58,488 nt of DNA from Rhodospirillaceae bacterium (GTDB lineage: Bacteria > Pseudomonadota > Alphaproteobacteria > GCA-2731375), in NCBI GenBank assembly GCA_018660265.1, contig JABJKS010000038.1, positions 1-58,488 on the forward strand. Reading direction: 5' to 3'. The position numbers and the translations under genes were made by a program. The number at the start of each line of letters is the position of its first letter. The stretch's first letter is position 1. Shown piece by piece: positions 41,515 through 49,894 of this stretch. The notes below the pieces were generated by a model. The model was given only the letters and a program-made list of their open reading frames with translations. It searched no databases and was not told the DNA's origin.

Positions 41515-42144
41515 TTGACCGATGGGTTGACCCATATACCGGTAACGCCGGAATTCAGCCGCTCCGTGCAGGTTGAAGGCCTTGGTGCCAATGGTGCGAC
41601 AATTGCCCTGAAGGCTGATGCCGGGGAATGCACGGCCGTGGCAAATCGTCTGGACCTGCAGGAAGTAAAGAATTTGCAGGCTGAGGCGACGTTGCGCCGG
41701 ACGGCTGTGGGATTGGTCAGGTTAAATGTTGAATTTTCTGCGAATGTGATACAATCGTGTGTCGTGACCTTGGATCCCGTACCGGGCAGGGTGGCTGACC
41801 GATTTACCTTGCTATGTGAGGGTGAGCAAAAGCAGGGACGGGACGACGACGGCGGGGACGTTTACGTGGATCCGTTCGGCGAGGATCCGGTAGAAGTCCT
41901 GACGGATGGTTGTCTTGATATCGGTGAATTGCTCATACAGCATTTGTCGCTTGCGCTTAACCCTTATCCCCATGCTGATGGGGTCGAAGAAGGTGTGGTG
42001 ATGGAGGATGCCCGGGGTGAGGGGGCTTTTGATATCGTATCGACTGCCGGTTCGGGGCTGAAACCCGCACACGAGGCAGAGCCGGAGCGAGAAAATCCAT
42101 TTGCCGTACTGGCGCAGATGCGCGCCGGCGGCAGGAAGGATTAG
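41515..42144 (+). CDS. yceD: YceD (DUF177) family protein
   Basis: 209 residues. The family core is present: ECTAVANRLDLQEVKNLQAE, SCVVTLDPVPGRVADRFTLL, DPVEVLTDGCLDIGELLIQH and the C-terminal NPFAVLAQM. YceD homologues are linked to 23S rRNA accumulation and almost always precede rpmF, as here. The start is TTG 41515, with GGAG 9 nt upstream; no in-frame ATG is near. Confidence 0.9.
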   Translation: MTDGLTHIPVTPEFSRSVQVEGLGANGATIALKADAGECTAVANRLDLQEVKNLQAEATLRRTAVGLVRLNVEFSANVIQSCVVTLDPVPGRVADRFTLLCEGEQKQGRDDDGGDVYVDPFGEDPVEVLTDGCLDIGELLIQHLSLALNPYPHADGVEEGVVMEDARGEGAFDIVSTAGSGLKPAHEAEPERENPFAVLAQMRAGGRKD

Positions 42145-42166
42145 GCCGGAGTTCACGGGGGTACCT

Positions 42167-42192
42167 GGGGTTTTCCGGGGTTTTCCGGGGTT
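42167..42192. repeat. GGGGTTTTCC short tandem repeat
   Basis: Two full 10-bp units and a partial third, in the leader between yceD and rpmF. The flanking GGGG/CC content could form small hairpins; no clear function. Confidence 0.6.
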
Positions 42193-42355
42193 AAATTGCA
42201 ATTCGCCCCATACTAAATCGGCGTTGATCCGATGTTGGTTTGGGACGAGTAAGACTATTCGAAGAATTTAGAGTATAAAGACGTGTGAATTATCGGGATG
42301 TGGCTGCTCTAGCCAAAATAGGCATTCCGGACAACTTGGATGAAAATGTGAAATC

Positions 42356-42541
42356 ATGGCTGTACCTAAGAAGAAAATTTCAGTGGCCCGTCGCGGTCAA
42401 AGACGCTCCCACGATGCATTAAAGGCTGCTGCCTATGCTGAATGTCAGAATTGTGGCGAGCTGAAACGTCCCCACCATGTCTGCTCGGCATGCGGTTACT
42501 ATAACGACCGCGAGGTCAGCGAACCCTCAAGTGCGGCCTAG
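42356..42541 (+). CDS. rpmF: 50S ribosomal protein L32
   Basis: 61 residues: [20 protein letters not shown], then the zinc ribbon [20 protein letters not shown] with four Cys, so it is the zinc-binding form of L32. Normal length. Sits between yceD and plsX, the conserved order coupling ribosome and lipid synthesis. Confidence 0.98.
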   Translation: MAVPKKKISVARRGQRRSHDALKAAAYAECQNCGELKRPHHVCSACGYYNDREVSEPSSAA

Positions 42542-42583
42542 ACCCGATAATATGCTGCTTGGGGATACATTTGGGCCTTTCGC

Positions 42584-43633
42584 GTGACCACTGAAATCAC
42601 GATTTCACTGGATGCGATGGGGGGCGACGCAGCCCCCGGCATGGTGGTCGGCGGTGCCGCGTTGGCGCGTGAGCGCCATCCGAACCTGCGATTTATCATG
42701 TTTGGCGACGAGGCCGAGATTAATCCCCTGTTGTCCCGTCATCGTGCCTTGCGCGATTGCGTAGAGGTGCGCCATACCGAGCATAAGATTATGGCGACGG
42801 ACCGGCCCAGCCAGGCCTTGCGCCAGGGCCGTCAGTCCAGCATGCGCCTGGCTATTAACGCGGTTGCTGATGGTGAAGCGGGCGGCGTTGTCTCTGCCGG
42901 CAACACCGGTGCCCTGATGGCTATGTCTAAATTCGCTTTAAAGCCGATGAAGGGTATTGATCGCCCGGCGATCTGTGGCTTTCTGCCCACCTTGCGCGGG
43001 GAAAGCGTTATGCTTGACCTGGGTGCGAATGTCGAATGCGATCAGGATAATCTTGTACAATTCGCCATCATGGGTGCCGCCTTTGCCCGCACCATTCTAG
43101 GGTTGCCGCGACCAACTGTCGGGCTGTTGAATGTGGGTGAAGAGGAAATGAAGGGCAACGAGGCCGTCAAGGGCGCGGCCGCGGTCTTGAACGAAGCGGA
43201 ATTGCCCCTGCGGTTTCATGGTTTCATTGAAGGCGATGATATCGCAAAAGGCACGACGGATGTCGTGGTGACCGATGGCTTCAGCGGTAATGTGGCTCTC
43301 AAGACGATCGAGGGCACGGCAACGCTGTTTTCGCAATTCCTGCGCCGGGCGTTTAGCCAGTCGATTCTATCAAAACTGGGCTATATGCTGGCGAAACCCG
43401 CCATGATGGCGTTGCGCGAACGCATAGATCCGCGCCATCATAACGGCGGCGTGTTTTTAGGCCTGAACGGTATTAGTGTGAAAAGTCATGGCGGTATGGA
43501 TGACGTTGGCTTTGCGACAGCAATTGGCCTGGCAGTGGATATGGTGGCGGACGATCTGGTTGGCCGCATTACCGCTGATATGGCACACTTTACAGATCAT
43601 GATGATGCACGAGATCGGGCCGTGGCCCAATAA
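42584..43633 (+). CDS. plsX: Phosphate acyltransferase PlsX
   Basis: 349 residues. [16 protein letters not shown] (phosphate site), [44 protein letters not shown] and [19 protein letters not shown] identify PlsX. It makes acyl-phosphate from acyl-ACP for PlsY in phospholipid synthesis. Start GTG 42584; 14 nt before fabH. Confidence 0.96.
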   Translation: MTTEITISLDAMGGDAAPGMVVGGAALARERHPNLRFIMFGDEAEINPLLSRHRALRDCVEVRHTEHKIMATDRPSQALRQGRQSSMRLAINAVADGEAGGVVSAGNTGALMAMSKFALKPMKGIDRPAICGFLPTLRGESVMLDLGANVECDQDNLVQFAIMGAAFARTILGLPRPTVGLLNVGEEEMKGNEAVKGAAAVLNEAELPLRFHGFIEGDDIAKGTTDVVVTDGFSGNVALKTIEGTATLFSQFLRRAFSQSILSKLGYMLAKPAMMALRERIDPRHHNGGVFLGLNGISVKSHGGMDDVGFATAIGLAVDMVADDLVGRITADMAHFTDHDDARDRAVAQ

Positions 43634-43647
43634 GGCGAACCGGTAGA

Positions 43648-44616
43648 ATGATGAAGTCGGTATTTACAGGCTGCGGTGCGTATTTGCCGCAACGAAAAGT
43701 CAGCAACGAGGAATTGGCGAAAACCGTCGACACGTCCGATGAATGGATCGTGGCGCGAACGGGGATCTGCAATCGCCATATTGCCGCGGACGACGAGATG
43801 ACTTCGGACTTGGCCTATGCGGCTGCGGTCGATGCCCTGGCATCCGCCGGCATGGCGGCGAGTGAGTTGGATTTAATTGTCTTGGCGACGGCGACGCCGG
43901 ATCAAACATTCCCTGCCACGGCGACACGCGTACAGGCCCGCCTTGGGGTTGCCGGTATCCCTGCTTTCGATGTGCAGGCGGTTTGCTCCGGCTTTATTTA
44001 TGCCTTGGCGGTGGCAGACAATTTCATTAAGGCCGGGCAGGCGCGCAATGTGCTGGTCATAGGGGCCGAGACATTTTCCCGTATCCTGGATTGGGAAGAC
44101 CGCACCACTTGCGTGTTATTTGGCGATGGCGCGGGCGCTGTGGTGTTGCGGGCCGAGGCTAATGGCGATGCAGGGGACCGGGGCATCATGTCAACGCATC
44201 TGCATGCCGATGGTCGCCATCACGACAAGCTGTATGTCGACGGTGGGCCGTCCTCAACCGGTACGGCAGGGTTTTTGCGTATGCAGGGTAAGGAAGTTTT
44301 CCGCCATGCCGTCGCCAATCTGGCCAGCGTGGTCCGTGAGGCGTTGACGGCAAATAATCTGCAGGCGGATGCCATTGACTGGCTGGTGCCCCATCAGGCA
44401 AATAAGCGCATTATCGACCACACTGCGAAAAAACTAAAAATGCCCACCGAAAAAGTCGTCCTGACAGTGGCGGAGCACGGCAATACCTCTGCGGCATCTG
44501 TGCCTTTAGCCTTGAACGAGGCGGTTTCGGACGGCCGCATCAAACAGGGCGATGTCATTTTGATGGAAGCTATGGGCGGTGGCTTCACATGGGGTGCCGT
44601 ACTGGCCCGCTGGTAG
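43648..44616 (+). CDS. fabH: 3-oxoacyl-ACP synthase III (FabH)
   Basis: 322 residues. Catalytic triad: Cys113 in [13 protein letters not shown], His in [13 protein letters not shown], Asn in [15 protein letters not shown]. It condenses acetyl-CoA with malonyl-ACP to begin fatty-acid synthesis. GSG-like end [14 protein letters not shown] is normal. Cotranscribed with plsX. Confidence 0.97.
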   Translation: MMKSVFTGCGAYLPQRKVSNEELAKTVDTSDEWIVARTGICNRHIAADDEMTSDLAYAAAVDALASAGMAASELDLIVLATATPDQTFPATATRVQARLGVAGIPAFDVQAVCSGFIYALAVADNFIKAGQARNVLVIGAETFSRILDWEDRTTCVLFGDGAGAVVLRAEANGDAGDRGIMSTHLHADGRHHDKLYVDGGPSSTGTAGFLRMQGKEVFRHAVANLASVVREALTANNLQADAIDWLVPHQANKRIIDHTAKKLKMPTEKVVLTVAEHGNTSAASVPLALNEAVSDGRIKQGDVILMEAMGGGFTWGAVLARW

Positions 44617-44730
44617 GCCTTGGGACAGGATATTTTCCTGATCCGTAGGGGACTACTTATGCACCTGGGCAGGGGCGAAAATACATCGAATCACTATATT
44701 ACTTAAACACCGCCCCGCATCCCTTTGATA

Positions 44731-44759
44731 TTGACTACAAACTTCCGATTTGCTAGGTT
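44731..44759 (+). promoter_or_regulatory. Candidate sigma-70 promoter of ihfA
   Basis: TTGACT (44731-44736), 17-nt spacer, TAGGTT (44754-44759), about 30 nt before the ihfA start. The -35 box is good and the -10 box weak. Confidence 0.45.
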
Positions 44760-44790
44760 TCCCGCTCTAACGGAACTGGGGGAAGTATAG

Positions 44791-45120
44791 GTGGCAGGTA
44801 ATACCGTTACGCGCGCGCAGTTGAGTGAGGCCGTCTACCAGGAGGTCGGCCTGTCGCGCAATGAATCTGCGCAACTGGTTGAATCCGTTCTAGGTGAAAT
44901 CTGTGACAGCTTGGTACAGGGCGAAACTGTAAAGGTTTCTTCCTTCGGTAGCTTCTCTGTTCGCCAAAAGGGCGGACGCATTGGCCGTAATCCCAAGACC
45001 GGCGAAGAAGTGCCCATCGCACCGCGTCGTGTGTTGGTTTTTCGTCCCAGCCATGTCCTGAAAGATCAAGTAAATCGGCAGCTTAGCGACTATTCCGCCC
45101 CTGACGGTTCGGAAGAATGA
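44791..45120 (+). CDS. ihfA: Integration host factor subunit alpha
   Basis: 109 residues. [40 protein letters not shown] and [20 protein letters not shown] match IhfA, including the Arg/Pro DNA-intercalation arm ([12 protein letters not shown]). With IhfB it bends DNA for recombination, replication and transcription. Start GTG with GGGGGAAG upstream. The MerR-type gene follows after 8 nt. Confidence 0.95.
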   Translation: MAGNTVTRAQLSEAVYQEVGLSRNESAQLVESVLGEICDSLVQGETVKVSSFGSFSVRQKGGRIGRNPKTGEEVPIAPRRVLVFRPSHVLKDQVNRQLSDYSAPDGSEE

Positions 45121-45128
45121 ACGGCTAG

Positions 45129-45716
45129 ATGACTGAAGCTGTGGACAACCCAACCCCATCCCCATCTTCGGGGCGCCGCCGGGTCAAGGCGCCGGGCGCA
45201 TTTCGCACCATTAGCGAGGTCGCGACGGATTTGGAAGTTCCGCAACATGTTTTGCGTTTCTGGGAGAGCAAATTCACGCAGGTAAAGCCGCTGAAACGTG
45301 GCGGCGGGCGGCGTTATTATCGGCCTGAGGATGTGGATCTGCTGCGTGGAATTCGCCATTTACTCTATTCCGATGGTTACACCATCAAAGGTGTACAGAA
45401 ATTGCTGCGTGAAATTGGTTCAAAAACCATAACGGAATCCGGTCGCTCCCTGTCCGGTAACAGTGCCGGTGGCGCAGCCAGCGTCGCGGCGGGACGTACG
45501 CGGCGCGAAAGCGGCGCAGCTGTACGTGCACAACAGCCTCCTGAAGATACATTGCCCTTGGGCAGCCAGGGGGAATTAGATGTCAATGCGATGGCCGGGA
45601 CAGGTGGCACTGAAGCGGGCACAAGTGGTTTGTCGGCGAACCAGCGCGGGAAGCTGCAGGAACTGGCGGCTGAATTGGGCGAATTGCGTAATATTCTGCG
45701 CCAGCCGAAAAATTAG
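45129..45716 (+). CDS. MerR family transcriptional regulator
   Basis: 195 residues. The N-terminal winged helix reads [40 protein letters not shown] and [20 protein letters not shown]. The C-terminal half is Gly/Ala/Ser-rich and then a coiled coil ([17 protein letters not shown]) that replaces an effector domain. It is nearly always found next to ihfA in alphaproteobacteria; no metal-binding Cys is visible, and its targets are unknown. Confidence 0.92.
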   Translation: MTEAVDNPTPSPSSGRRRVKAPGAFRTISEVATDLEVPQHVLRFWESKFTQVKPLKRGGGRRYYRPEDVDLLRGIRHLLYSDGYTIKGVQKLLREIGSKTITESGRSLSGNSAGGAASVAAGRTRRESGAAVRAQQPPEDTLPLGSQGELDVNAMAGTGGTEAGTSGLSANQRGKLQELAAELGELRNILRQPKN

Positions 45717-45777
45717 GCCTCCAATTTAGGACGCCGAAAAAATCTCAATAAATGTCTGGTTTTATTGTTGTTTGCGT

Positions 45778-45806
45778 TTGTCACCTTGGGTGACCATCGC
45801 TATATT
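45778..45806 (+). promoter_or_regulatory. Promoter of tRNA-Pro
   Basis: TTGTCA (45778-45783), a 17-nt spacer and TATATT (45801-45806), 12 nt before the tRNA 5' end. This is the cleanest sigma-70-type promoter in the window. Confidence 0.75.
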
Positions 45807-45817
45807 CGCCAAATTGT

Positions 45818-45894
45818 CGGAGCGTAGCGCAGCCTGGTAGCGCATCACACTGGGGGTGTGGGGGTCGGTGGTTCGAATCCACTCGCTCCGACCA
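45818..45894 (+). tRNA. tRNA-Pro (anticodon GGG)
   Basis: 77 nt with encoded CCA. Acceptor CGGAGCG pairs with CGCTCCG, the first pair being C-G as in bacterial tRNA-Pro. D arm GCGC, anticodon stem TCACA/TGTGG with loop CTGGGGG (anticodon GGG), T arm GGTGG-TTCGAAT-CCACT with one mismatch-type pair. Reads CCC/CCU codons. Confidence 0.95.
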
Positions 45895-45900
45895 AAAAAA

Positions 45901-45933
45901 GGGGGACGGTCCTGTCGGGCCGGCCCCCTTTTT
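45901..45933 (+). terminator. Rho-independent terminator after tRNA-Pro
   Basis: GGGGGACGGTCC-TGTC-GGGCCGGCCCCC followed by T5; the stem has one A-G mismatch. It begins 6 nt after the tRNA CCA end, behind an A-tract. Confidence 0.85.
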
Positions 45934-46010
45934 CATTTCCTGGGCAATGTTAAATTGATAATGTATAAGTTAAGAAAAACGAACCATCTTACTGATCTAT
46001 AAATAGAAAC

Positions 46011-47069
46011 GTGATTTTTATGGATAATTCAGAAACAAAGGCAATTCATGCTCGGTCCATGGTTGCCGGATGGCTGCTGATTGTGACCGTAATGGTCGCA
46101 GCCATGGTGATGTTGGGAGGTGCCACCCGGTTGACCCATTCAGGCCTGTCCATGGTGCAGTGGCAGCCTTTGATGGGTACGCTGCCCCCGATGGGAGAGG
46201 CAGCCTGGACGGAGGTGTTCGAGAAATACAAGCAGTACCCGGAATATCAAAAAATCAACCAGGGCATGACCCTGGAGGAATTCAAAGGCATTTTTTATTA
46301 CGAGTATGGCCACCGGGTGCTTGGCCGCAGCATTGGTCTGGTCTTCGCCCTGCCGTTCCTATGGTTTCTGTTCAGCGGCCGGATTGAGAGGCATCGTCGC
46401 AAGGCGCTGTTCGGGCTGTTCCTGCTGGGCGGGCTGCAAGGCCTAATTGGTTGGTGGATGGTGAAAAGCGGCCTGGTGGATCGACCCGACGTCAGCCAGT
46501 ACCGCCTATCCATTCATTTAGGTGTGGCGTTTTTGATCTTTGGCGGCCTGATTTGGGTCGCATTGGATCTGGTTTCCAAGGCCGCGACGGGCGAGGCCGG
46601 GCAGACATTGCAATCCCATCGATCCCTCAGAACGCTGGCCTGGGTGGCCGTGGTATTGGTCCTGCTTCAGACCCTGTCCGGCGGCCTCGTGGCAGGCTTG
46701 GACGCGGGCTTTGTCTATAATACTTTTCCCATGATGAATGAATATTGGTTGCCGCCGGAGTTGGGCCAGCTGTCGCCGTGGTGGCTGAATATGTTTGAGA
46801 ACGTCGTCACGGTACAGTTTGACCACCGAATTGGTGCCTATCTTGTCACCCTGCTTGTCATCTGGATATGGTTCAAGGCCAGTTCCATGACGATTGCGGG
46901 CCCGGTAAAAACGGCCTTGTATTTGGTATTTCTGGCATTGGCGGTACAAGTGGCTTTGGGCATCGGGACGTTGGTGTTGATTGTGCCGATCACCTTGGCG
47001 GTTCTGCATCAGGGCGGTGCGTTATTACTGTTTGCGGCGGTGGTGAATTTTGCCTACCGGCTGCGATAG
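46011..47069 (+). CDS. ctaA: Heme A synthase, COX15/CtaA family
   Basis: 352 residues from GTG 46011 (ATG 46020 is an alternative, 349 aa). Eight membrane helices. GGATRLTHSGLSMVQWQPLM, YYEYGHRVLGRSIG (His), SIHLGVAFLIF (His), VAGLDAGFVYNTFPMMNEYW and VQFDHRIGAYLV (His) are family signatures; these His residues bind heme. The enzyme oxidises heme O to heme A for cytochrome oxidase. The length matches alphaproteobacterial type 2 (COX15-like) enzymes. No other oxidase gene is in the window. Confidence 0.93.
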   Translation: MIFMDNSETKAIHARSMVAGWLLIVTVMVAAMVMLGGATRLTHSGLSMVQWQPLMGTLPPMGEAAWTEVFEKYKQYPEYQKINQGMTLEEFKGIFYYEYGHRVLGRSIGLVFALPFLWFLFSGRIERHRRKALFGLFLLGGLQGLIGWWMVKSGLVDRPDVSQYRLSIHLGVAFLIFGGLIWVALDLVSKAATGEAGQTLQSHRSLRTLAWVAVVLVLLQTLSGGLVAGLDAGFVYNTFPMMNEYWLPPELGQLSPWWLNMFENVVTVQFDHRIGAYLVTLLVIWIWFKASSMTIAGPVKTALYLVFLALAVQVALGIGTLVLIVPITLAVLHQGGALLLFAAVVNFAYRLR

Positions 47070-47087
47070 AAATTGAGAGTGTGAAAT

Positions 47088-47405
47088 ATGGAAGAGCTGA
47101 CCCTTTTATATGTCACCTGCGCCAATGGGCAGGAGGCCAGGACCATCGCCCGCACCCTGGTCGAAGACAAGCTGGTTGCCTGCGCCAATATTCTTGGCCC
47201 GTCCACAGCCATTTATCGCTGGGAGGGGGACGTGCAGGAAGATGAGGAAGTGGCTATGATCCTGAAAACCCGTCGCGATATGACGGTCCATGTGGCGGCC
47301 CGGATCAAGACCATGCATTCCTATGACACACCTTGTGTGGTCGGCCTGCCCATCCAGGGTGGCAATCCCGATTTCCTGGCCTGGCTGCATCGCGAGGTCG
47401 ACTAG
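47088..47405 (+). CDS. cutA: Divalent-cation tolerance protein CutA
   Basis: 105 residues: LYVTCANGQEARTIARTLVE, DKLVACANILGPSTAIYRWE and YDTPCVVGLPIQGGNPDFLA are the CutA1 trimer motifs. The family is linked to copper tolerance, though its physiological role is disputed. Starts 18 nt after ctaA; the heme-copper oxidase link of the two is suggestive only. Confidence 0.93.
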   Translation: MEELTLLYVTCANGQEARTIARTLVEDKLVACANILGPSTAIYRWEGDVQEDEEVAMILKTRRDMTVHVAARIKTMHSYDTPCVVGLPIQGGNPDFLAWLHREVD

Positions 47406-47410
47406 TTTTA

Positions 47411-48619
47411 ATGTCGCAACCTGCCCGTACGGCAACCGTCGCGTTGAGCTTTGCTTCCGCGGCCCATACTTATTCCCACATGTTCGTGCTGTTCTATGCC
47501 ACCGTCGTTCTGGTTTTGGAGCGGGTTTGGCAGATGCCCTATGCAGAACTGTTTGCCCTGTCGATCCCCGGTGCCGTGATGTACGGCGTCGCCGCCCTGC
47601 CGGCAGGCTGGTTGGCGGATCGGTGGAGCGCGGCTGGGATGATGGCGATCTTTTTTATCGGCACCGGCGGGGCCTCCATCCTGACCGGCTTGGCTGAGGG
47701 ACCATGGCAACTTGCGGCAGGGTTGACGGCGATTGGGACATTTTCGGCCATCTATCATCCCGTCGGCGTGCCGTGGTTGATCAAGCACAGCCGTAATCAT
47801 GGCCGGGCCCTGGGGCTGAATGGCGTCTTTGGCTCAGGCGGCACCGCGATTGCCGCGTTGGTGGCCGGTGCCTTGGCGGATCTGTGGGGTTGGCGGGCGG
47901 CCTTTATGTTGCCGGGATTGCTTTGCATTGCCACTGGCATCGCCTTCATCATCGCCATACGCCTGGACTTTATTGTTGAAGGGGAGGGCGAGGCGTCGCC
48001 CGCCCCGTCGTCTGCGCGCAGTGATCGGGCCCGGGCCTTTGCCTTGCTGGCCATCACCGTGATGTGTAGCGGTTTGATCTATCAGTTGACGGCCTATGCC
48101 CTGCCGAAAATTTTCGCCGAGCGGCTGTTTGATTTTGCCGGGCAATCCGTGCTGGGGATCGGCGGCTTTGTCTCTCTGGTCTATCTGGTATCGTCGTTCA
48201 GTCAATTGTTGGGTGGTGAGTTGGCCGACCGGCTGCCGCGGAAACTGGTTTATGCCGCTTGCCAATTATTACAGGTGCCGATATTTGCCTTGGCCTACCT
48301 GATCCTTGGCCCGGCCCTGATCCCCTTGGCGGCTGTGATGATCAGCATGAACCTGATGGCCCAACCGGCGGAGAATTCTCTGTTGGCCCACTACACACCG
48401 TTGAGCTGGCGGGGCAAAGTCTTTGGCGTGAAGTTCTTGTTGACCCTCGGCGTCTCCGCCGTTGGGCTGTCATTGATCCCCTTGATACATGCTGCGACAG
48501 GCAATCTGAATGCGCTGTTCATCCTGCTGGGTTTTGCTGCAAGCCTAAGCTTCCTTGCCGCCATCGCATTACCCCACGAACGACCAAAATTGCGGGTTGA
48601 TATGGAAAGTGGCGATTGA
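47411..48619 (+). CDS. MFS transporter
   Basis: 402 residues from ATG 47411; the open frame to 47333 overlaps cutA. About 12 helices. FASAAHTYSHMFVLFYATVV, AALPAGWLADRW, YHPVGVPWLIKHSRNHGRAL and NGVFGSGGTAIAALVAGALA resemble the fosmidomycin-resistance-like or YfcJ-like subgroup. Substrate not evident. It begins 5 nt after cutA, so it is probably cotranscribed. Confidence 0.85.
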   Translation: MSQPARTATVALSFASAAHTYSHMFVLFYATVVLVLERVWQMPYAELFALSIPGAVMYGVAALPAGWLADRWSAAGMMAIFFIGTGGASILTGLAEGPWQLAAGLTAIGTFSAIYHPVGVPWLIKHSRNHGRALGLNGVFGSGGTAIAALVAGALADLWGWRAAFMLPGLLCIATGIAFIIAIRLDFIVEGEGEASPAPSSARSDRARAFALLAITVMCSGLIYQLTAYALPKIFAERLFDFAGQSVLGIGGFVSLVYLVSSFSQLLGGELADRLPRKLVYAACQLLQVPIFALAYLILGPALIPLAAVMISMNLMAQPAENSLLAHYTPLSWRGKVFGVKFLLTLGVSAVGLSLIPLIHAATGNLNALFILLGFAASLSFLAAIALPHERPKLRVDMESGD

Positions 48620-48805
48620 CCCAGTTGGCTATACGATCCGGCATTTTGTAACGGTGCCATTTCATTTCTTGTGCCTATCGGTTTTACCGGCCTATTCTGT
48701 CAGCCAAGAGAGTGTATTGGCGTATCCGTCGGAATTTGTGGTGCGTCGTTGTAACGTTTCGCCTAAAGAGAACCCATATAACTAAAACCAACTGGGAGAT
48801 AAGCT

Positions 48806-49780
48806 ATGAATAAATTGGCACTTACAACTTTTGCTGCGGCTGGCATCGCGGCAGGGGCTTTGATTGGAACGCCGGCAGTGCAGGCGGCGCAGAAATTCGT
48901 CTCTATCGGGACGGGCGGCGTGACCGGTGTGTATTATCCCACTGGCGGTGCCATTTGTCGTCTGGTGAACAAAGGCCGAAAAAAACACGGGATCCGCTGT
49001 TCAGCCGAGTCCACGGGTGGCTCGATTTATAACATCAACACAGTTCGTGCGGGTGAGTTGGAATTTGGCGTTGCCCAGTCCGATTGGCAATATCATGCCT
49101 ATAACGGCACATCAAAATTCAAAAATCAGGGTGCTTTCAAGGATCTGCGGGCAGTCTTTTCCGTGCATGCGGAGCCTGTGACCATCATCGCGTCTGATAA
49201 ATCCGGTATAATGAACATCACGGATTTGAAGGGCAAACGGCTGAATATCGGCAACCCCGGTTCCGGGACCAGGGGAACCTGGGAAGTCCTTGAAGGTGCT
49301 CTTGGCTGGCAGCGCAGTGACCTGAAATTGGCCGCTGGTATGAAATCAGCGGAAACAGGTGCGGCGGTCTGCGACGACAAGTTGGATGCCTACTTCTGGT
49401 TGGTGGGGCATCCCTCTGCCTTGACCCAGGAAAGCCTGGCTTCGTGCGCGGCCCATCTGGTGAATGCGACTGGACCTGCCATCGACAAACTGGTGGCTGA
49501 CAATTCCTACTATCGCAGGGCAACCATTCCCGCCGGCATGTATAACAACAAAGCCGACGTCACCACCTTTGGCGTGGGTGCCACCTTTGTGACATCCGCC
49601 AAGGTTCCCGATGACGTGGTCTATATTCTGGTCAAATCCGTATTTGATAACTTTGATCAGTTCAAGAAACTGCATCCCGCCTTTGCCAATCTGAAGCCGG
49701 CGGAGATGATCACCGACAGCCTGTCGGCCCCCCTGCATGCAGGTGCCGTCAAATACTACAAAGAACGCGGCTGGATGTAG
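48806..49780 (+). CDS. TAXI-family TRAP transporter substrate-binding protein
   Basis: 324 residues. Signal peptide ends near residue 28 ([11 protein letters not shown]). [76 protein letters not shown] and [18 protein letters not shown] are typical of TAXI proteins, which bind carboxylates such as glutamate-like ligands in the periplasm. ATG 48806 with GGGAGA upstream. Followed by a stem-loop and the cognate fused permease. Confidence 0.93.
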   Translation: MNKLALTTFAAAGIAAGALIGTPAVQAAQKFVSIGTGGVTGVYYPTGGAICRLVNKGRKKHGIRCSAESTGGSIYNINTVRAGELEFGVAQSDWQYHAYNGTSKFKNQGAFKDLRAVFSVHAEPVTIIASDKSGIMNITDLKGKRLNIGNPGSGTRGTWEVLEGALGWQRSDLKLAAGMKSAETGAAVCDDKLDAYFWLVGHPSALTQESLASCAAHLVNATGPAIDKLVADNSYYRRATIPAGMYNNKADVTTFGVGATFVTSAKVPDDVVYILVKSVFDNFDQFKKLHPAFANLKPAEMITDSLSAPLHAGAVKYYKERGWM

Positions 49781-49787
49781 TCCAACC

Positions 49788-49832
49788 TGATCTTTGGGCG
49801 GGGCGGCATTGATCGCCCCGCCACGAAGATCA
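49788..49832 (+). terminator. Intercistronic stem-loop between the TAXI gene and the permease
   Basis: Inner stem GGCGGGGCG/CGCCCCGCC (49797-49805 with 49814-49822), loop GCATTGAT, and an outer 7-bp stem TGATCTT/AAGATCA (49788-49794 with 49826-49832) across a small internal loop. No U-tract. It probably protects the upstream binding-protein mRNA or attenuates read-through. Confidence 0.6.
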
Positions 49833-49894
49833 TTAAGAGATGTTCTGTCAGGAATTAAACGGGGACGCCCTCCGGCCTCTCTGGGGGGTGTTGA

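Noticed and set aside
37806-48652. Shared 12-mer GCATTTTGTAAC upstream of hppA and the TAXI gene
   Set aside because: A 12-base match between two places in 58 kb is expected by chance many times over; flanks do not match well.
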